NCBI GenBank assembly: GCA_014802045.1 | Contig: JAAVDA010000022.1 | Span: 9,539 to 73,538, forward strand | Length of the DNA stretch: 64,000 bases | From: Bacteroides sp. | GTDB taxonomy: Bacteria > Bacteroidota > Bacteroidia > Bacteroidales > Muribaculaceae | Reading direction: 5' to 3' | In this document: one piece after another, positions 8,578 through 17,152 of the stretch | How the letters are laid out: every line of letters begins with the position of its first letter | Position numbering within the stretch: position 1 is the stretch's first letter | Notes under the pieces: generated by a model | What the model saw: only the letters and a program-made list of their open reading frames with translations | Told to the model about the DNA's origin: nothing | The model's database searches: none | Translations under genes and position numbers: made by a program

Positions 8578-8659
8578 TTTTCTTTTAATTAAAATGTTAA
8601 CATTTACCACGCAATATGGCCAAGCCGCTTTGTCTTGCCAGAGATTGCGCTATTCGGCC

Positions 8660-8690
8660 GCAAAATTACGCTATTTATTCCATTTGCACA
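8660..8690 (-). promoter_or_regulatory. Promoter of rplS
   Basis: The -7 box TAATTTTG (8660-8667) and a -33 TTG (8688-8690) are 20 bases apart on the minus strand. The predicted leader up to 8577 contains TGGCAAG and CTTGGCCA, which can pair and may serve autoregulation. Confidence 0.6.
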
Positions 8691-8743
8691 ACACTATGCG
8701 CCCTTTTTCTGCATTCAGCGCCCGAAATTCAAAAAGTTTTGCC

Positions 8744-8751
8744 TAATTTTG
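8744..8751 (+). promoter_or_regulatory. -7 box of the gpmI promoter
   Basis: TAATTTTG, about 60 bases before the gpmI ATG, divergent from the rplS promoter. No clear -33 TTG is seen. Confidence 0.45.
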
Positions 8752-8810
8752 CACCATAATAATAACTCTACAATAAGAACTCTACCTAAAATATCAAATC
8801 AATACGCGAT

Positions 8811-10325
8811 ATGGCTAAAAAAGCACTGCTGATGATTCTCGACGGATGGGGAATCGGCAACCACGACAAAAGCGACGTAATCTTCTCTACTCCCACACCC
8901 TATTGGGACTCGCTCATCGCCAACTATCCTAACTCGCAGCTTCAGGCAAGCGGTGAGAACGTAGGTCTGCCCGACGGACAGATGGGCAACTCTGAGGTGG
9001 GTCATCTCAATATCGGTGCCGGACGTGTGGTGTATCAGGACCTCGTGAAAATCAACAAGGCTTGCCGCGACGGTTCAATTCTCGAAAACCCTGAAATCAA
9101 GAGCGCTTTCTCATATGCCCGCGACAATGGCAAGGCTATCCATTTCATGGGGCTGACCTCCGACGGCGGTGTGCATTCATCGCTCGATCATCTTTTCGCT
9201 CTCTGCGACATAGCTAAGACCTATGGACTTGAAAAGGTGTATATCCACTGCTTTATGGACGGCCGCGACACCGACCCCCGAAGCGGAAAAGGCTTCATCG
9301 AGGCTCTCCGCAACCATTGCGAGAAGAGCGCCGGTGTGATTGCTTCGATTATTGGTCGCTACTATGCCATGGACCGCGACAAGCGCTGGGAGCGCGTGAA
9401 GGTGGCTTATGACCTCCTTGTGAAGGGTGAGGGCGAGCAGGCCACAGATATGGTTGCCGCCATGCAGAAATCGTATGATGAGGGTGTGACCGACGAGTTT
9501 GTGAAGCCGATCAACAATGCCAACGTAGACGGAACTATCAAGGAGGGCGACGCCGTGATTTTCTTCAACTACCGCAATGACCGCGCCAAAGAGCTCACCG
9601 TGGCTCTAACCCAGCACGATATCCCCGAAGCCGACATGAAGGTGATTCCCGGCTTGCAGTATTACTGCATGACTCCCTACGATGCATCCTTTACCGGCGT
9701 GCATATCATCTTCGACAAGGAGAATGTGGACAACACTCTGGGTGAATATCTGTCGTCGCTCTCAAAGAAGCAGCTTCATATAGCCGAGACTGAGAAGTAT
9801 GCCCACGTGACCTTCTTCTTCAATGGCGGCCGTGAAGCGCCCTATGAAGGTGAGGAACGAATACTGGTGGCGTCGCCTAAGGTGGCTACTTATGACCTCA
9901 AACCTGAGATGAGTGCTTTCGAGGTGTGCGACAAATTGGTTGACGCCATCCGCTCGCAGGAATTTGATTTCATTGTGGTAAACTATGCCAACGGCGATAT
10001 GGTGGGTCACACCGGAGTGTATGAAGCTATCGAAAAAGCAGTGAAGGCAGTGGATGAATGCGTGAAGCGCACTGTAGAAGCTGCCAAGGAGGCCGACTAT
10101 GAGGTGATAATAATTGCCGACCATGGTAACGCCGACAATGCTGTGAACCCCGACGGCACTCCCAACACAGCCCACTCGCTCAACCCTGTGCCGTGTGTGT
10201 ATGTGACCAAACGTGAAGGAGCTACCGTGGCCGACGGCAAACTCGCCGATGTGGCTCCCACCATCCTTACAATCATGGGCCTCCCGCAGCCGAAGGAGAT
10301 GACCGGCCATTCTCTCATTGGCTGA
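8811..10325 (+). CDS. gpmI: 2,3-Bisphosphoglycerate-independent phosphoglycerate mutase
   Basis: A 504-residue Mn-dependent glycolytic enzyme interconverting 3- and 2-phosphoglycerate through a phosphoserine. The N-terminal [10 protein letters not shown] carries the first metal aspartate, and [19 protein letters not shown] holds the catalytic serine near residue 63. Later metal ligands are in [10 protein letters not shown] and [10 protein letters not shown]. Length is normal. It is monocistronic, with a strong terminator at 10364-10410 shared in position with the convergent ogt. Confidence 0.97.
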   Translation: MAKKALLMILDGWGIGNHDKSDVIFSTPTPYWDSLIANYPNSQLQASGENVGLPDGQMGNSEVGHLNIGAGRVVYQDLVKINKACRDGSILENPEIKSAFSYARDNGKAIHFMGLTSDGGVHSSLDHLFALCDIAKTYGLEKVYIHCFMDGRDTDPRSGKGFIEALRNHCEKSAGVIASIIGRYYAMDRDKRWERVKVAYDLLVKGEGEQATDMVAAMQKSYDEGVTDEFVKPINNANVDGTIKEGDAVIFFNYRNDRAKELTVALTQHDIPEADMKVIPGLQYYCMTPYDASFTGVHIIFDKENVDNTLGEYLSSLSKKQLHIAETEKYAHVTFFFNGGREAPYEGEERILVASPKVATYDLKPEMSAFEVCDKLVDAIRSQEFDFIVVNYANGDMVGHTGVYEAIEKAVKAVDECVKRTVEAAKEADYEVIIIADHGNADNAVNPDGTPNTAHSLNPVPCVYVTKREGATVADGKLADVAPTILTIMGLPQPKEMTGHSLIG

Positions 10326-10363
10326 TAAGGTTGTGTAGGATACCACAAATCCAGATATAAGAA

Positions 10364-10410
10364 CACGGGGCGGAAAGACTATCGGTCTTTCCGCCCCGTG
10401 GCTTTTTTTT
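10364..10410 (+). terminator. Terminator of gpmI
   Basis: A perfect 16-bp stem (CACGGGGCGGAAAGAC / GTCTTTCCGCCCCGTG) with a 5-base loop is followed by GC and eight T. It sits between convergent gpmI and ogt and may also stop the ogt transcript less efficiently. Confidence 0.9.
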
Positions 10411-10928
10411 CATAATCTGTTGGCTGCTTCCAGATTCAGGAGGGCTTCTTTGACGGAGAGTCCGCCGGCATAGCCGGTGAGACTGTGGTCGCTTCCGACC
10501 ACCCGGTGGCATGGCACGATTATGCTCAAAGGATTTAGTGCCACACCTCTCGCCACAGCCCTAACTCCCGCCGGCATGCCAGCCAGCGCGGCCAGCATCT
10601 TGTAGGTGGTCTGTTCGCCGTAGGGTATGGTGAGAAGCGCGCTTCTCACCTTTGCCATAAACGGGGTTGAAGCATCTGCCAATGGAATATCGAAAGCACG
10701 CCGCTGCCCGTCAAAATATTCGGAGAGTTCTGCAGCCGTTCGGCTCAGCAGAGGAGTGATGCGATGATGCCGTTCGGTGGATAGAGCAGAGAGATGCGGG
10801 CCGAAATGACGCGATGAGGTCCAGTCGCAAAGCGCGAGCCGTCCGCATTTGTCGGCCAGCATAAGGGTTGCTCCCCAAGGTGTGGGAAATTCGTGAAGAT
10901 ATACCGGCTCAGGAATTGATAGTCTCAT
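10410..10928 (-). CDS. ogt: Methylated-DNA-[protein]-cysteine S-methyltransferase
   Basis: A 172-residue suicide DNA-repair protein that takes methyl groups from O6-methylguanine onto its own cysteine. The active-site motif PCHRVVGS contains Cys 140. The upstream segment IPYGEQTTYKMLAALAGMP and the arginine-finger-like RAVARGVALNP are typical of the Ogt/MGMT DNA-binding domain; an N-terminal ribonuclease-like domain occupies residues 1-80. No Ada regulatory half is present. Its start overlaps the end of the HD-domain gene by 20 bases, making it the last gene of the PBP1A-HD-ogt operon. Confidence 0.93.
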   Translation of the reverse strand: MRLSIPEPVYLHEFPTPWGATLMLADKCGRLALCDWTSSRHFGPHLSALSTERHHRITPLLSRTAAELSEYFDGQRRAFDIPLADASTPFMAKVRSALLTIPYGEQTTYKMLAALAGMPAGVRAVARGVALNPLSIIVPCHRVVGSDHSLTGYAGGLSVKEALLNLEAANRL

Positions 10929-11526
10929 ATTTCCTTTCCAGAATCTGGGCGGCTGCTGTGTCGGCGAGCTGTATCAGCGTGACGAGCGGATACAGCTCCT
11001 GAGCCTTGCGGAACGAACCGCGCTCTTCGGCATCGCCGGAGGCTACGCTCCATGCGCCCATGTGCCAGCGGATGGCGCATATCTCATCATCACGCAGGTC
11101 TAAGCCGAGACGCAGCAGCATCACCACGCTCTTCTCGCCGTGGCCTATTGGCAGACGTCCGTAATCGCTGCCATATTCAGCCTGGCCGAATTCGTATTGC
11201 GCGCCTTTCTTGCGGAAGTAGAGTCCGGCCTTGCAGAGGTCGTGGAGCAGGGCGGCCACTATGATGCTTTCGTCGGAAATCTTGTCGAACACATCCGGAC
11301 GCACAGTCTTGAATGCATCCCTGATTTTTATTGCGGCTTCATACACATTGAGCGAATGAATCATCAGGCCACCCTCATAGCATAGGTGGTTTTTCATAGA
11401 GGCAGGCGATGTGAAGAAACCCATGTGGTCGAGGTCTTCGATTATGAGATCCACATCGGGGATAGATGTGCTTTTGAGCAGACTGATAAACTGCTCTTTG
11501 TGTTGTTTGAGTTCGTCTTTGTCCAT
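10909..11526 (-). CDS. HD-domain hydrolase-like protein
   Basis: A 205-residue cytoplasmic protein with an HD metal site: CYEGGLMIHS supplies the first histidine and LLHDLCKAG the His-Asp pair, with GHGEKSVVML and RWHMGAW further on. HD proteins are usually nucleotide or phosphate-ester hydrolases; the substrate is unknown. The track starts at 11592 inside the PBP1A gene, but MDKDELKQHKEQF at 11526 is the natural N-terminus, placed 28 bases after the PBP1A stop. It overlaps ogt downstream. The operon suggests no single pathway. Confidence 0.75.
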   Translation of the reverse strand: MDKDELKQHKEQFISLLKSTSIPDVDLIIEDLDHMGFFTSPASMKNHLCYEGGLMIHSLNVYEAAIKIRDAFKTVRPDVFDKISDESIIVAALLHDLCKAGLYFRKKGAQYEFGQAEYGSDYGRLPIGHGEKSVVMLLRLGLDLRDDEICAIRWHMGAWSVASGDAEERGSFRKAQELYPLVTLIQLADTAAAQILERKYETINS

Positions 11527-11554
11527 AGGGTTGTGTAAGAGGGATGGAAACGGG

Positions 11555-13927
11555 TCAGTCAAACACTCCTTCGATTGAGGCTTCTTCAGCATCGGAGTCG
11601 TAGTCTTGTGACACTCCGTAATATTCTTTTTCGCAAAGACTCACATCTGAGGGGAATGCAAAGCGTGAGTCCTGACTGTAGGGGAGGGTGTGGTCTGCGT
11701 AGACTTTGCTCATGAACCGTCCGTAGATAGGGAGAGCCATCGACGCGCCCTGACCGTTGGCCATATTGTTGAAGTGGATGTAGCGTTCTTCTCCTCCCAC
11801 CCATGTGCCTGCCACGAGCTGAGGCGTAAAGGCCATGAACCATCCGTCGGCATTGTAGTTGGTCGTTCCGGTCTTGCCTCCGGTCTGTGCGGTGATATTG
11901 TAGGGCGGACGGCGTATGCGGTTGCCGGTGCCTCCGTCCACCACGTTGAGCAGCATAGACAGAATGCGCCAATAGGCGGTCTCTGATATGACCTCGGTGT
12001 GGCGCGGGGTGAATTCTGTGATTATATTCCCGTTGGAGTCGGCTATGGCTGTGACGAAAAGGGGGTCTACTCTCATGCCGTTGTTGGCAAACGCTGTATA
12101 GGCCGTCACCATTTCCTTTACCGAGATATCGGCCGGACCGAGACACAGCGACATCACAGGGTCGAGTTTGGAGGTGATGCCGAAATTGTGCATGGTGCGC
12201 ACGAGCGATGCCGGCGAAAGCTGGCTTATGAGGCGTGCTGAAATCCAGTTGTTGGAGTTGGTGAGAGCCCAACGGAGGTCTACCATCTCGCCCACTCTGG
12301 CCGAACCTGAATTGCGGGGTATCCATTCGCGACCGTTCTCATCGTAGAGCACCGGCTGCTCATTGAGAAATTCATCGCAGGGGGTGAATCCCTCTTCCAT
12401 GGCATAGGTGTAGAGAAACGGTTTTACTGTAGAGCCTATCTGACGGCGACCGGTAGACACCATATCATATTGGAAATATTCGAAGTTAGGGCCACCCACA
12501 TAGGCTTTCACATGACCGTTCACTGGATCCATAGCCATGAATCCGGTGCGTAGAAAATGCTTGTGGTAGAGAAGCGAGTCCATCGGCGACATCAGGGTGT
12601 CGATAACTCCTGCATAGCTGTAGACTTTCATATCTCTCTTCGTGGCAAACTCCTTCTCGATCTGGGTGTCGCTCGCACCGGCTTTTTTCATCATGCGATA
12701 TCGATCGGTCTGCTGCATGGCGTGCTTTATTAGCGCGTCAACCTGCTCCTGGCTCACTTCGCTGCGGTTGGTGGAGTAGGGGGCGCTTTTGGTGCCTTTT
12801 TTCTCGCGGAAGAAAGCCGGTTGGAGGGTCTGGCTCATATGTTCCTGCACGGCATCTTCGGCATACTGCTGCATGCGTGAGTCGAGAGTGGTGAAAATCT
12901 TGAGTCCGTCGGTATAGATGTCATATTTGGTGCCGTCGGGTTTCGGATTTTTTTCAATCCAGCCGTAGAGAGGGTTGTTGGCCCAAGCGATAGAGTCGTC
13001 GGTGTAGCGCTGGCGGTCCCACGATGGATAGTCGGAGGCCACAGGCTTCTTGGCCCTGAGCATGCGGCGCAACTCCTCGCGGAGGTAGGGGGCGGGGCCC
13101 TCCTTGTGGTCCACACGGTGGAAATCGAGTTTCAGAGGAAGATTCTTGAGCGAATCGAGCTCGGCGCGGGTGATCTTGCCGTTTTTCTCCATCTGTTCCA
13201 GCACAACATTACGGCGTGCGCGGGTGCGCTCCGGCTGTCTGACAGGATTGTAGACCGAGGGATTCTTTACCATTCCTACGAGGGTGGCGGCCTCTTCTAT
13301 CGTGAGGTCTTTCGGTGCCTTTCCGAAATAGACATAGGCTGCACTCTTTATGCCGACAGCGTTGTAGAGAAAGTCAAACTGATTGAGATACATCTTCAGA
13401 ATCTCCTCCTTCGAATAGAATCGTTCCAGCTTCACGGCTATCATCCATTCGATCGGTTTCTGCATCACACGGCTCATGAGGCCGTTTGATTCGGGCGAAT
13501 AGAGCTGCTTTGCGAGCTGCTGGGTGATGGTGGAGCCGCCGCCTGCATTGCGCTGACCCATGAGTAGGGTCTTGAACGCCACTCGTGCAAGAGCTCTCAC
13601 ATCTATACCGGAATGCTCTTCAAACCGAGCGTCTTCGGTGGCGATGAGTGCATCGACCACATTCTGCGATATTTCGTCGAAATCGGCATATACGCGGTTG
13701 CCGGTGTTGCGGAAATATCGTCCGAGTTCCTTTCCGTCAGCTGAATATACAACTGAGGCAAATCTGTCTGACGGATTTTTGAGTTCTTCTACCGGGGGCA
13801 TATATCCTATTGCACCGTTATACACGGCCCAGAAAAATACAACCGCACCTATAATCAGTGCGCCAAACACACACCACATTATTAAAATCACGCTCTTCTG
13901 GCGCAATGTCAGTTTCTCGAGTTTCAT
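11555..13927 (-). CDS. Bifunctional penicillin-binding protein 1A
   Basis: A 790-residue class A PBP that polymerises and crosslinks peptidoglycan in the periplasm. An N-terminal membrane anchor (about residues 12-36) is followed by a GT51 transglycosylase domain with ATEDARFEEHSGID and GGSTITQQLAKQLYSPE, a linker, and a transpeptidase domain with the serine motif GSTVKPF, the SxN motif SNN in LTNSNNW, and GKTGTTN. Length is normal for PBP1A. The ATG at 13927 lies only four bases from the -7 promoter box, so the mRNA may be leaderless. It heads an operon with the HD protein and ogt. Confidence 0.95.
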   Translation of the reverse strand: MKLEKLTLRQKSVILIMWCVFGALIIGAVVFFWAVYNGAIGYMPPVEELKNPSDRFASVVYSADGKELGRYFRNTGNRVYADFDEISQNVVDALIATEDARFEEHSGIDVRALARVAFKTLLMGQRNAGGGSTITQQLAKQLYSPESNGLMSRVMQKPIEWMIAVKLERFYSKEEILKMYLNQFDFLYNAVGIKSAAYVYFGKAPKDLTIEEAATLVGMVKNPSVYNPVRQPERTRARRNVVLEQMEKNGKITRAELDSLKNLPLKLDFHRVDHKEGPAPYLREELRRMLRAKKPVASDYPSWDRQRYTDDSIAWANNPLYGWIEKNPKPDGTKYDIYTDGLKIFTTLDSRMQQYAEDAVQEHMSQTLQPAFFREKKGTKSAPYSTNRSEVSQEQVDALIKHAMQQTDRYRMMKKAGASDTQIEKEFATKRDMKVYSYAGVIDTLMSPMDSLLYHKHFLRTGFMAMDPVNGHVKAYVGGPNFEYFQYDMVSTGRRQIGSTVKPFLYTYAMEEGFTPCDEFLNEQPVLYDENGREWIPRNSGSARVGEMVDLRWALTNSNNWISARLISQLSPASLVRTMHNFGITSKLDPVMSLCLGPADISVKEMVTAYTAFANNGMRVDPLFVTAIADSNGNIITEFTPRHTEVISETAYWRILSMLLNVVDGGTGNRIRRPPYNITAQTGGKTGTTNYNADGWFMAFTPQLVAGTWVGGEERYIHFNNMANGQGASMALPIYGRFMSKVYADHTLPYSQDSRFAFPSDVSLCEKEYYGVSQDYDSDAEEASIEGVFD

Positions 13928-13931
13928 TTTG

Positions 13932-13939
13932 CAAAGTTA
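13932..13939 (-). promoter_or_regulatory. -7 box of the PBP1A operon
   Basis: TAACTTTG on the minus strand ends four bases before the ATG (TAACTTTGCAAAATG), implying a leader of about 0-2 bases. No clear -33 TTG is seen. Confidence 0.55.
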
Positions 13940-13962
13940 CAACATTCCTCATCTATTATATA

Positions 13963-13996
13963 AGACCCCGTTCCCCAATATTTGTTAACGCAGAGG
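13963..13996 (+). repeat. Left terminal inverted repeat
   Basis: Begins AGACCCC and contains CCAATATTTGTTAA; pairs with 14347-14380 at 30 of 34 positions. Confidence 0.6.
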
Positions 13997-14033
13997 TCGC
14001 ATATCTCCGAGTGATTTTTGTGATGGAACGAAG

Positions 14034-14054
14034 GAGCGATGGGGATCCATCGTG
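14034..14054 (+). repeat. Internal hairpin repeat, left copy
   Basis: GAGCGATGG, four bases, CCATCGTG. It repeats in inverted orientation at 14289-14309 with 18 of 21 bases shared, the differences falling in the hairpin loop. Confidence 0.55.
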
Positions 14055-14288
14055 TCTGAGTGACAACACAAAAAGCGCTGTAGATATGGGCCTGTAAGGT
14101 AACTTTTTCACATGGTTCTACAACAAAATGTACGCAAATTGAGTGATGTAATTTAATGATTTTTAGCTTATCGCAGTAACTTGGGATATAAAACAGATCT
14201 GACACATACACAAATATCACTATTTTCATCTATCCGTGTTCCCATCGCCTCGGCCAATCGTCACGCATCTGCGTCCTCTTGCTTCGGT

Positions 14289-14309
14289 CACGATGGGCCT
14301 CCATCGCTC
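14289..14309 (-). repeat. Internal hairpin repeat, right copy
   Basis: Inverted copy of 14034-14054; the GATGG/CCATC stem is conserved while the loop varies, which suggests that the fold matters. Confidence 0.55.
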
Positions 14310-14346
14310 CCTCACTGCGCGAGCACAGCGGCATAACGCTTGACCG

Positions 14347-14380
14347 CCTCAGCATTAACAAATATTGGAGAAAGGGGTCT
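14347..14380 (-). repeat. Right terminal inverted repeat
   Basis: Inverted counterpart of 13963-13996, ending GGGGTCT on the plus strand. Confidence 0.6.
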
Positions 14381-14475
14381 AATAAAACTTAGAAATCTTG
14401 TCAGTTTGATATTCGATGCTTTAGAAGGTGTCGTTCAAATTCGATAATTTGAGGTGGAAGTTTGAAACTGTGTTT

Positions 14476-14505
14476 TTTGTCTTTCGCGATATTTTACTAA
14501 CTTTG
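14476..14505 (+). promoter_or_regulatory. Promoter of tpiA
   Basis: A -33 TTTG (14476-14479) and a -7 box TAACTTTG (14498-14505) are 18 bases apart. The predicted leader before the ATG at 14538 is about 30 bases. Confidence 0.65.
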
Positions 14506-14537
14506 CAGTCAGAAACAACATACTTATATATACTGAT

Positions 14538-15293
14538 ATGAGAAAGAATATAGTAGCAGGCAACTGGAAGATGAACACCACTCTCAATGAGGGTGTCGGT
14601 CTGGCCAAGGATGTCAATGAGGCTCTTAAGAATGTGACCCCGAAGTGTGACGTGGTAATCTGTGTGCCCTTCACTCATCTTGCTCCCGTGTGTGGCGTCA
14701 TCGACCAGCAGAAGCTCGGTCTTGGTGCTGAAAACTGCGCCGACCACAAGTCTGGTGCATATACCGGCGAGGTGAGCGCTCCGATGGTAGCTTCTACCGG
14801 TGCAACCTACGTTATCCTTGGTCACTCAGAGCGTCGTCAGTATTATGGCGAGACCGCTGAAACCCTCAAGGAAAAGGTGCGTCTGGCTCTCGACAATAAC
14901 CTTACTCCGATTTTCTGCATCGGCGAAGTGCTTGAGCAGCGCGAAAACGGCAGCTATCTCGATGTTGTGAAGGGTCAGATTGAAGAGGCTCTTTTCGATC
15001 TCTCTGCCGAAGATTTTTCCAAGCTGATTCTCGCTTACGAACCTGTGTGGGCTATCGGCACCGGCAAGACTGCCACCGACGACCAGGCTCAGGAGATGCA
15101 CGCTTTCATCCGCAGCGTGATTGCCAATAAATATGGCAACGAGGTGGCCGACAATATGAGCATCCTCTATGGCGGCAGCTGCAAGCCCTCAAATGCAAAG
15201 GCTCTCTTCGCCAAACCCGATGTGGACGGCGGCCTTATCGGCGGCGCTTCGCTCGACGCTGAGTCGTTCATGGGCATCGTAACCGCTTTCTGA
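14538..15293 (+). CDS. tpiA: Triosephosphate isomerase
   Basis: A 251-residue TIM barrel of glycolysis interconverting dihydroxyacetone phosphate and glyceraldehyde 3-phosphate. The catalytic lysine lies in VAGNWKMN, the electrophilic histidine in [10 protein letters not shown], the catalytic glutamate in [15 protein letters not shown], and the phosphate-gripping loop in [11 protein letters not shown]. The SPOR-domain gene and folE follow on the same strand, separated by a hairpin that also carries the next promoter box. Confidence 0.98.
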   Translation: MRKNIVAGNWKMNTTLNEGVGLAKDVNEALKNVTPKCDVVICVPFTHLAPVCGVIDQQKLGLGAENCADHKSGAYTGEVSAPMVASTGATYVILGHSERRQYYGETAETLKEKVRLALDNNLTPIFCIGEVLEQRENGSYLDVVKGQIEEALFDLSAEDFSKLILAYEPVWAIGTGKTATDDQAQEMHAFIRSVIANKYGNEVADNMSILYGGSCKPSNAKALFAKPDVDGGLIGGASLDAESFMGIVTAF

Positions 15294-15315
15294 TAATAAT
15301 TTCGTCCTACAAAAG

Positions 15316-15356
15316 CAGGCTGCAAGAATATATTTTGTATTTTTGTAGCCTGTTTT
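15316..15356 (+). terminator. Hairpin after tpiA overlapping the next promoter
   Basis: CAGGCTGCAAGAA and TTTTTGTAGCCTG form a 13-bp stem with two G-U pairs, followed by TTTT. The -7 box TATTTTTG (15338-15345) of the next gene lies in the right arm. Confidence 0.55.
15338..15345 (+). promoter_or_regulatory. -7 box of the SPOR-folE unit
   Basis: TATTTTTG, 22 bases before the ATG at 15368 and embedded in the tpiA hairpin. It excludes the longer ORF-track start at 15335. Confidence 0.45.
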
Positions 15357-15367
15357 GTATCCTGCAT

Positions 15368-15877
15368 ATGACAAGAAGATTCACATTTATTCTCATGATG
15401 CTGGCCGCTGTGATGGCAGTATCGGCTCAGCGCCCTGACACTCTGAATATTGTGGGCCATATAACGGCCGACGGTGTCAATACAGTGACCCAGCCGGCAG
15501 CCCTTTCGCGGCTGCTGATGCGGTCTGCCGCCGCGTCGGTTGCCGTGGAGCATACCGACGACGACCAGACTGAGGCCGACAAGGGGGCTTCGGAGCCCGC
15601 TGCGTCAAAGAGCCGTGTGGCAGGATATCGTGTGCAGGTGTTCTCAGACAACAATTCGTCTACAGCCAAAAATGAAGCGAGATCAAAGGCACGCCATATC
15701 TCCGAGCGTTTTCCTGAATGGCGCACATATGTGATCTACAATTCTCCTTACTGGAGGCTCAAAGTGGGCGATTTCCGCACCCAGCGCGAGGCCAATGATG
15801 CGGCCGACGAGATAAAGAGAGCGTTTCCATCTTACGGTAAGGAGGTGAGAGTGGTGCGCGACAGGATTAATTTTTGA
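15368..15877 (+). CDS. SPOR-domain periplasmic protein
   Basis: A 169-residue exported protein. Residues 1-20 are a signal peptide (TRRFTFILMMLAAVMAVSAQ). The C-terminal 75 residues are a SPOR peptidoglycan-binding domain, with YRVQVFSDNN at its start and WRLKVGDFRTQREAND near its end; SPOR domains bind glycan strands stripped of stem peptides at division septa. A low-complexity linker joins them. The start at the ATG 15368 is set by the signal peptide and by the promoter box just upstream. Its stop lies 20 bases before the folE ATG. Confidence 0.85.
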   Translation: MTRRFTFILMMLAAVMAVSAQRPDTLNIVGHITADGVNTVTQPAALSRLLMRSAAASVAVEHTDDDQTEADKGASEPAASKSRVAGYRVQVFSDNNSSTAKNEARSKARHISERFPEWRTYVIYNSPYWRLKVGDFRTQREANDAADEIKRAFPSYGKEVRVVRDRINF

Positions 15878-15897
15878 ATCTCAATGACAATAATAAT

Positions 15898-16470
15898 ATG
15901 GAGTATCCTGAAGAAGTGATAGGTGAGATTGCGGCCCACATGGGTGAGATAATCCGTCTGCTCGGTGAGGATCCCGACAGGGAGGGACTGGTTAAAACTC
16001 CGGTGAGAGCGGCCAAAGCTCTCTACTATGCCACGGAGGGCTATCGCCACACTGAAGAAGAGACTGTGGGCGACGCTGTATTCACTTGTCCGTCTGACCA
16101 GATGATTATAGTGCGCGACATTGAATTCTATTCTTTCTGCGAACACCATATCCTGCCTTTCTTCGGCAAAGTTTCCATAGGCTATCTTCCTACCGGAAAG
16201 ATGATAGGACTGAGCAAATTGGCCCGCATTGTGAATCTCTATGCACGGCGTCTTCAGGTGCAGGAGCGTCTGACTCATGAAATTTGTGAGGCTGTGAGGC
16301 GTGCGGTCGGGGCGAGAGGTGTCATTGTGGCATGCTCGGGAGAGCATCTTTGCATGAAAATGCGTGGTGTGGAGAAACAAGACAGTTCAACCGTGACGGT
16401 TGCCACGTCGGGCGACTTTGACCGGTTGCCTGAACTGCGCAGAGAGTTTTTCGAAAGTCTGAAGTGCTGA
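15898..16470 (+). CDS. folE: GTP cyclohydrolase I
   Basis: A 190-residue enzyme opening GTP to 7,8-dihydroneopterin triphosphate, the first step to folate or pterin cofactors. The zinc and active-site segment FCEHHILPFFGK, the following LSKLARIVNLYARRLQVQERLT and the late CSGEHLCMKMRGV are all present. The track begins at a TTG (15874) overlapping the SPOR stop; the ATG at 15898 gives the usual N-terminus (MEYPEEVIGEIA), so I prefer it. It shares the SPOR transcript. Confidence 0.95.
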   Translation: MEYPEEVIGEIAAHMGEIIRLLGEDPDREGLVKTPVRAAKALYYATEGYRHTEEETVGDAVFTCPSDQMIIVRDIEFYSFCEHHILPFFGKVSIGYLPTGKMIGLSKLARIVNLYARRLQVQERLTHEICEAVRRAVGARGVIVACSGEHLCMKMRGVEKQDSSTVTVATSGDFDRLPELRREFFESLKC

Positions 16471-16558
16471 CTCGGAGTGCTCCAAGCTGAGTCACAATGC
16501 CGCCGCATGGATTCTTCACTCCATCTCAAAAATGACTCCAGGATATTCGTCGCGGCAT

Positions 16559-17152
16559 TTAGTCAAGCCGGCTCTTAAGCTCGTCGATGCTCACGAGTTT
16601 GCTCACGATAGCATAGATGGTGAGACCGGCGGGTGAGTGAATCTGAAGTTTTGAGGCTATATTGCGGCGGTGAGTCATGACGGTGTTGACCGATACATTG
16701 ATTTCCGCCGCTATTTCTTTATTGGATAGTCCTTTGACAATGCCTATCACTACATCTTTCTCACGCGGACTGAGTTCGCGCGATGTGTCTTCGTCTATCT
16801 CTTCGGCCACGGCTTTGGTGATAAGCGATATGAATTGTTCGGGAGGATCGTAGACGGAAAGCGCGGCATCATATTCGCGGGTCACAGAGCGGGGGAGTGC
16901 GGAAGAATAGACGGCTATGAAATGTGGATTCCACGGCGACTCAGCTTTGAGCGGGGCGATACGCTCCGGCGGGAGAAGGAGAGGGTCGGCCATAACGGCT
17001 ATGGCCTTATGGGTGTGGAGTGCATCGGGCAGACCGGCCAGATCGGTCATGAGTGCGGTGACCGTAGGGTCTTTTCTCCCGGACAACAGTGATGCTATGC
17101 CGGCGGCAATAATCGGCGATTCGCTCAACACCAGCACGGTTACATGCTTCAT
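16559..17152 (-). CDS. LuxR-type transcription regulator with degenerate receiver
   Basis: A 197-residue DNA-binding regulator. The C-terminal 65 residues are a LuxR/GerE helix-turn-helix (LSPREKDVVIGIVKGLSNKE, then NVSVNTVMTHRRNIASKLQI). The N-terminal half looks like a receiver fold (VTVLVLSESPIIAAGIASLL), but the acidic pair at the end of the first strand is replaced by SES, so phosphorylation by a kinase is doubtful. The start overlaps the stop of the hemerythrin gene by 4 bases, so the two are translationally coupled. A role as redox or nitric-oxide response regulator fed by the hemerythrin partner is inference. Confidence 0.8.
   Translation of the reverse strand: MKHVTVLVLSESPIIAAGIASLLSGRKDPTVTALMTDLAGLPDALHTHKAIAVMADPLLLPPERIAPLKAESPWNPHFIAVYSSALPRSVTREYDAALSVYDPPEQFISLITKAVAEEIDEDTSRELSPREKDVVIGIVKGLSNKEIAAEINVSVNTVMTHRRNIASKLQIHSPAGLTIYAIVSKLVSIDELKSRLD

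Larger units (their letters stand above)
13963..14380. mobile_element. 418-bp element with imperfect terminal inverted repeats (MITE/REP-like)
   Basis: The outer 34 bases match in inverted orientation at 30 of 34 positions (left 13963-13996, right 14347-14380; core CCAATATTTGTTAA). A second inverted pair lies inside (14034-14054 and 14289-14309), 18 of 21 identical, each copy being itself a GATGG...CCATC hairpin. The middle has no credible long gene; a 41-codon basic minus-strand frame (14230-14355) lies within the right arm. No clear target duplication is visible. It fills most of the 610-base gap between PBP1A and tpiA. It may be a miniature element, a REP-like extragenic repeat or a remnant of a larger insertion. 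Confidence 0.5.

Noticed and set aside
13924-14229. 101-residue minus-strand ORF upstream of PBP1A
   Set aside because: It runs through the PBP1A promoter and the left inverted repeat, has no recognisable domain and has an odd composition rich in Cys, His and Ile; treated as chance.
16468-16494. TGACTCGG...CTGAGTCA hairpin after folE
   Set aside because: It can form 8 bp with one G-U but has no U-run; may be a weak transcript end only.
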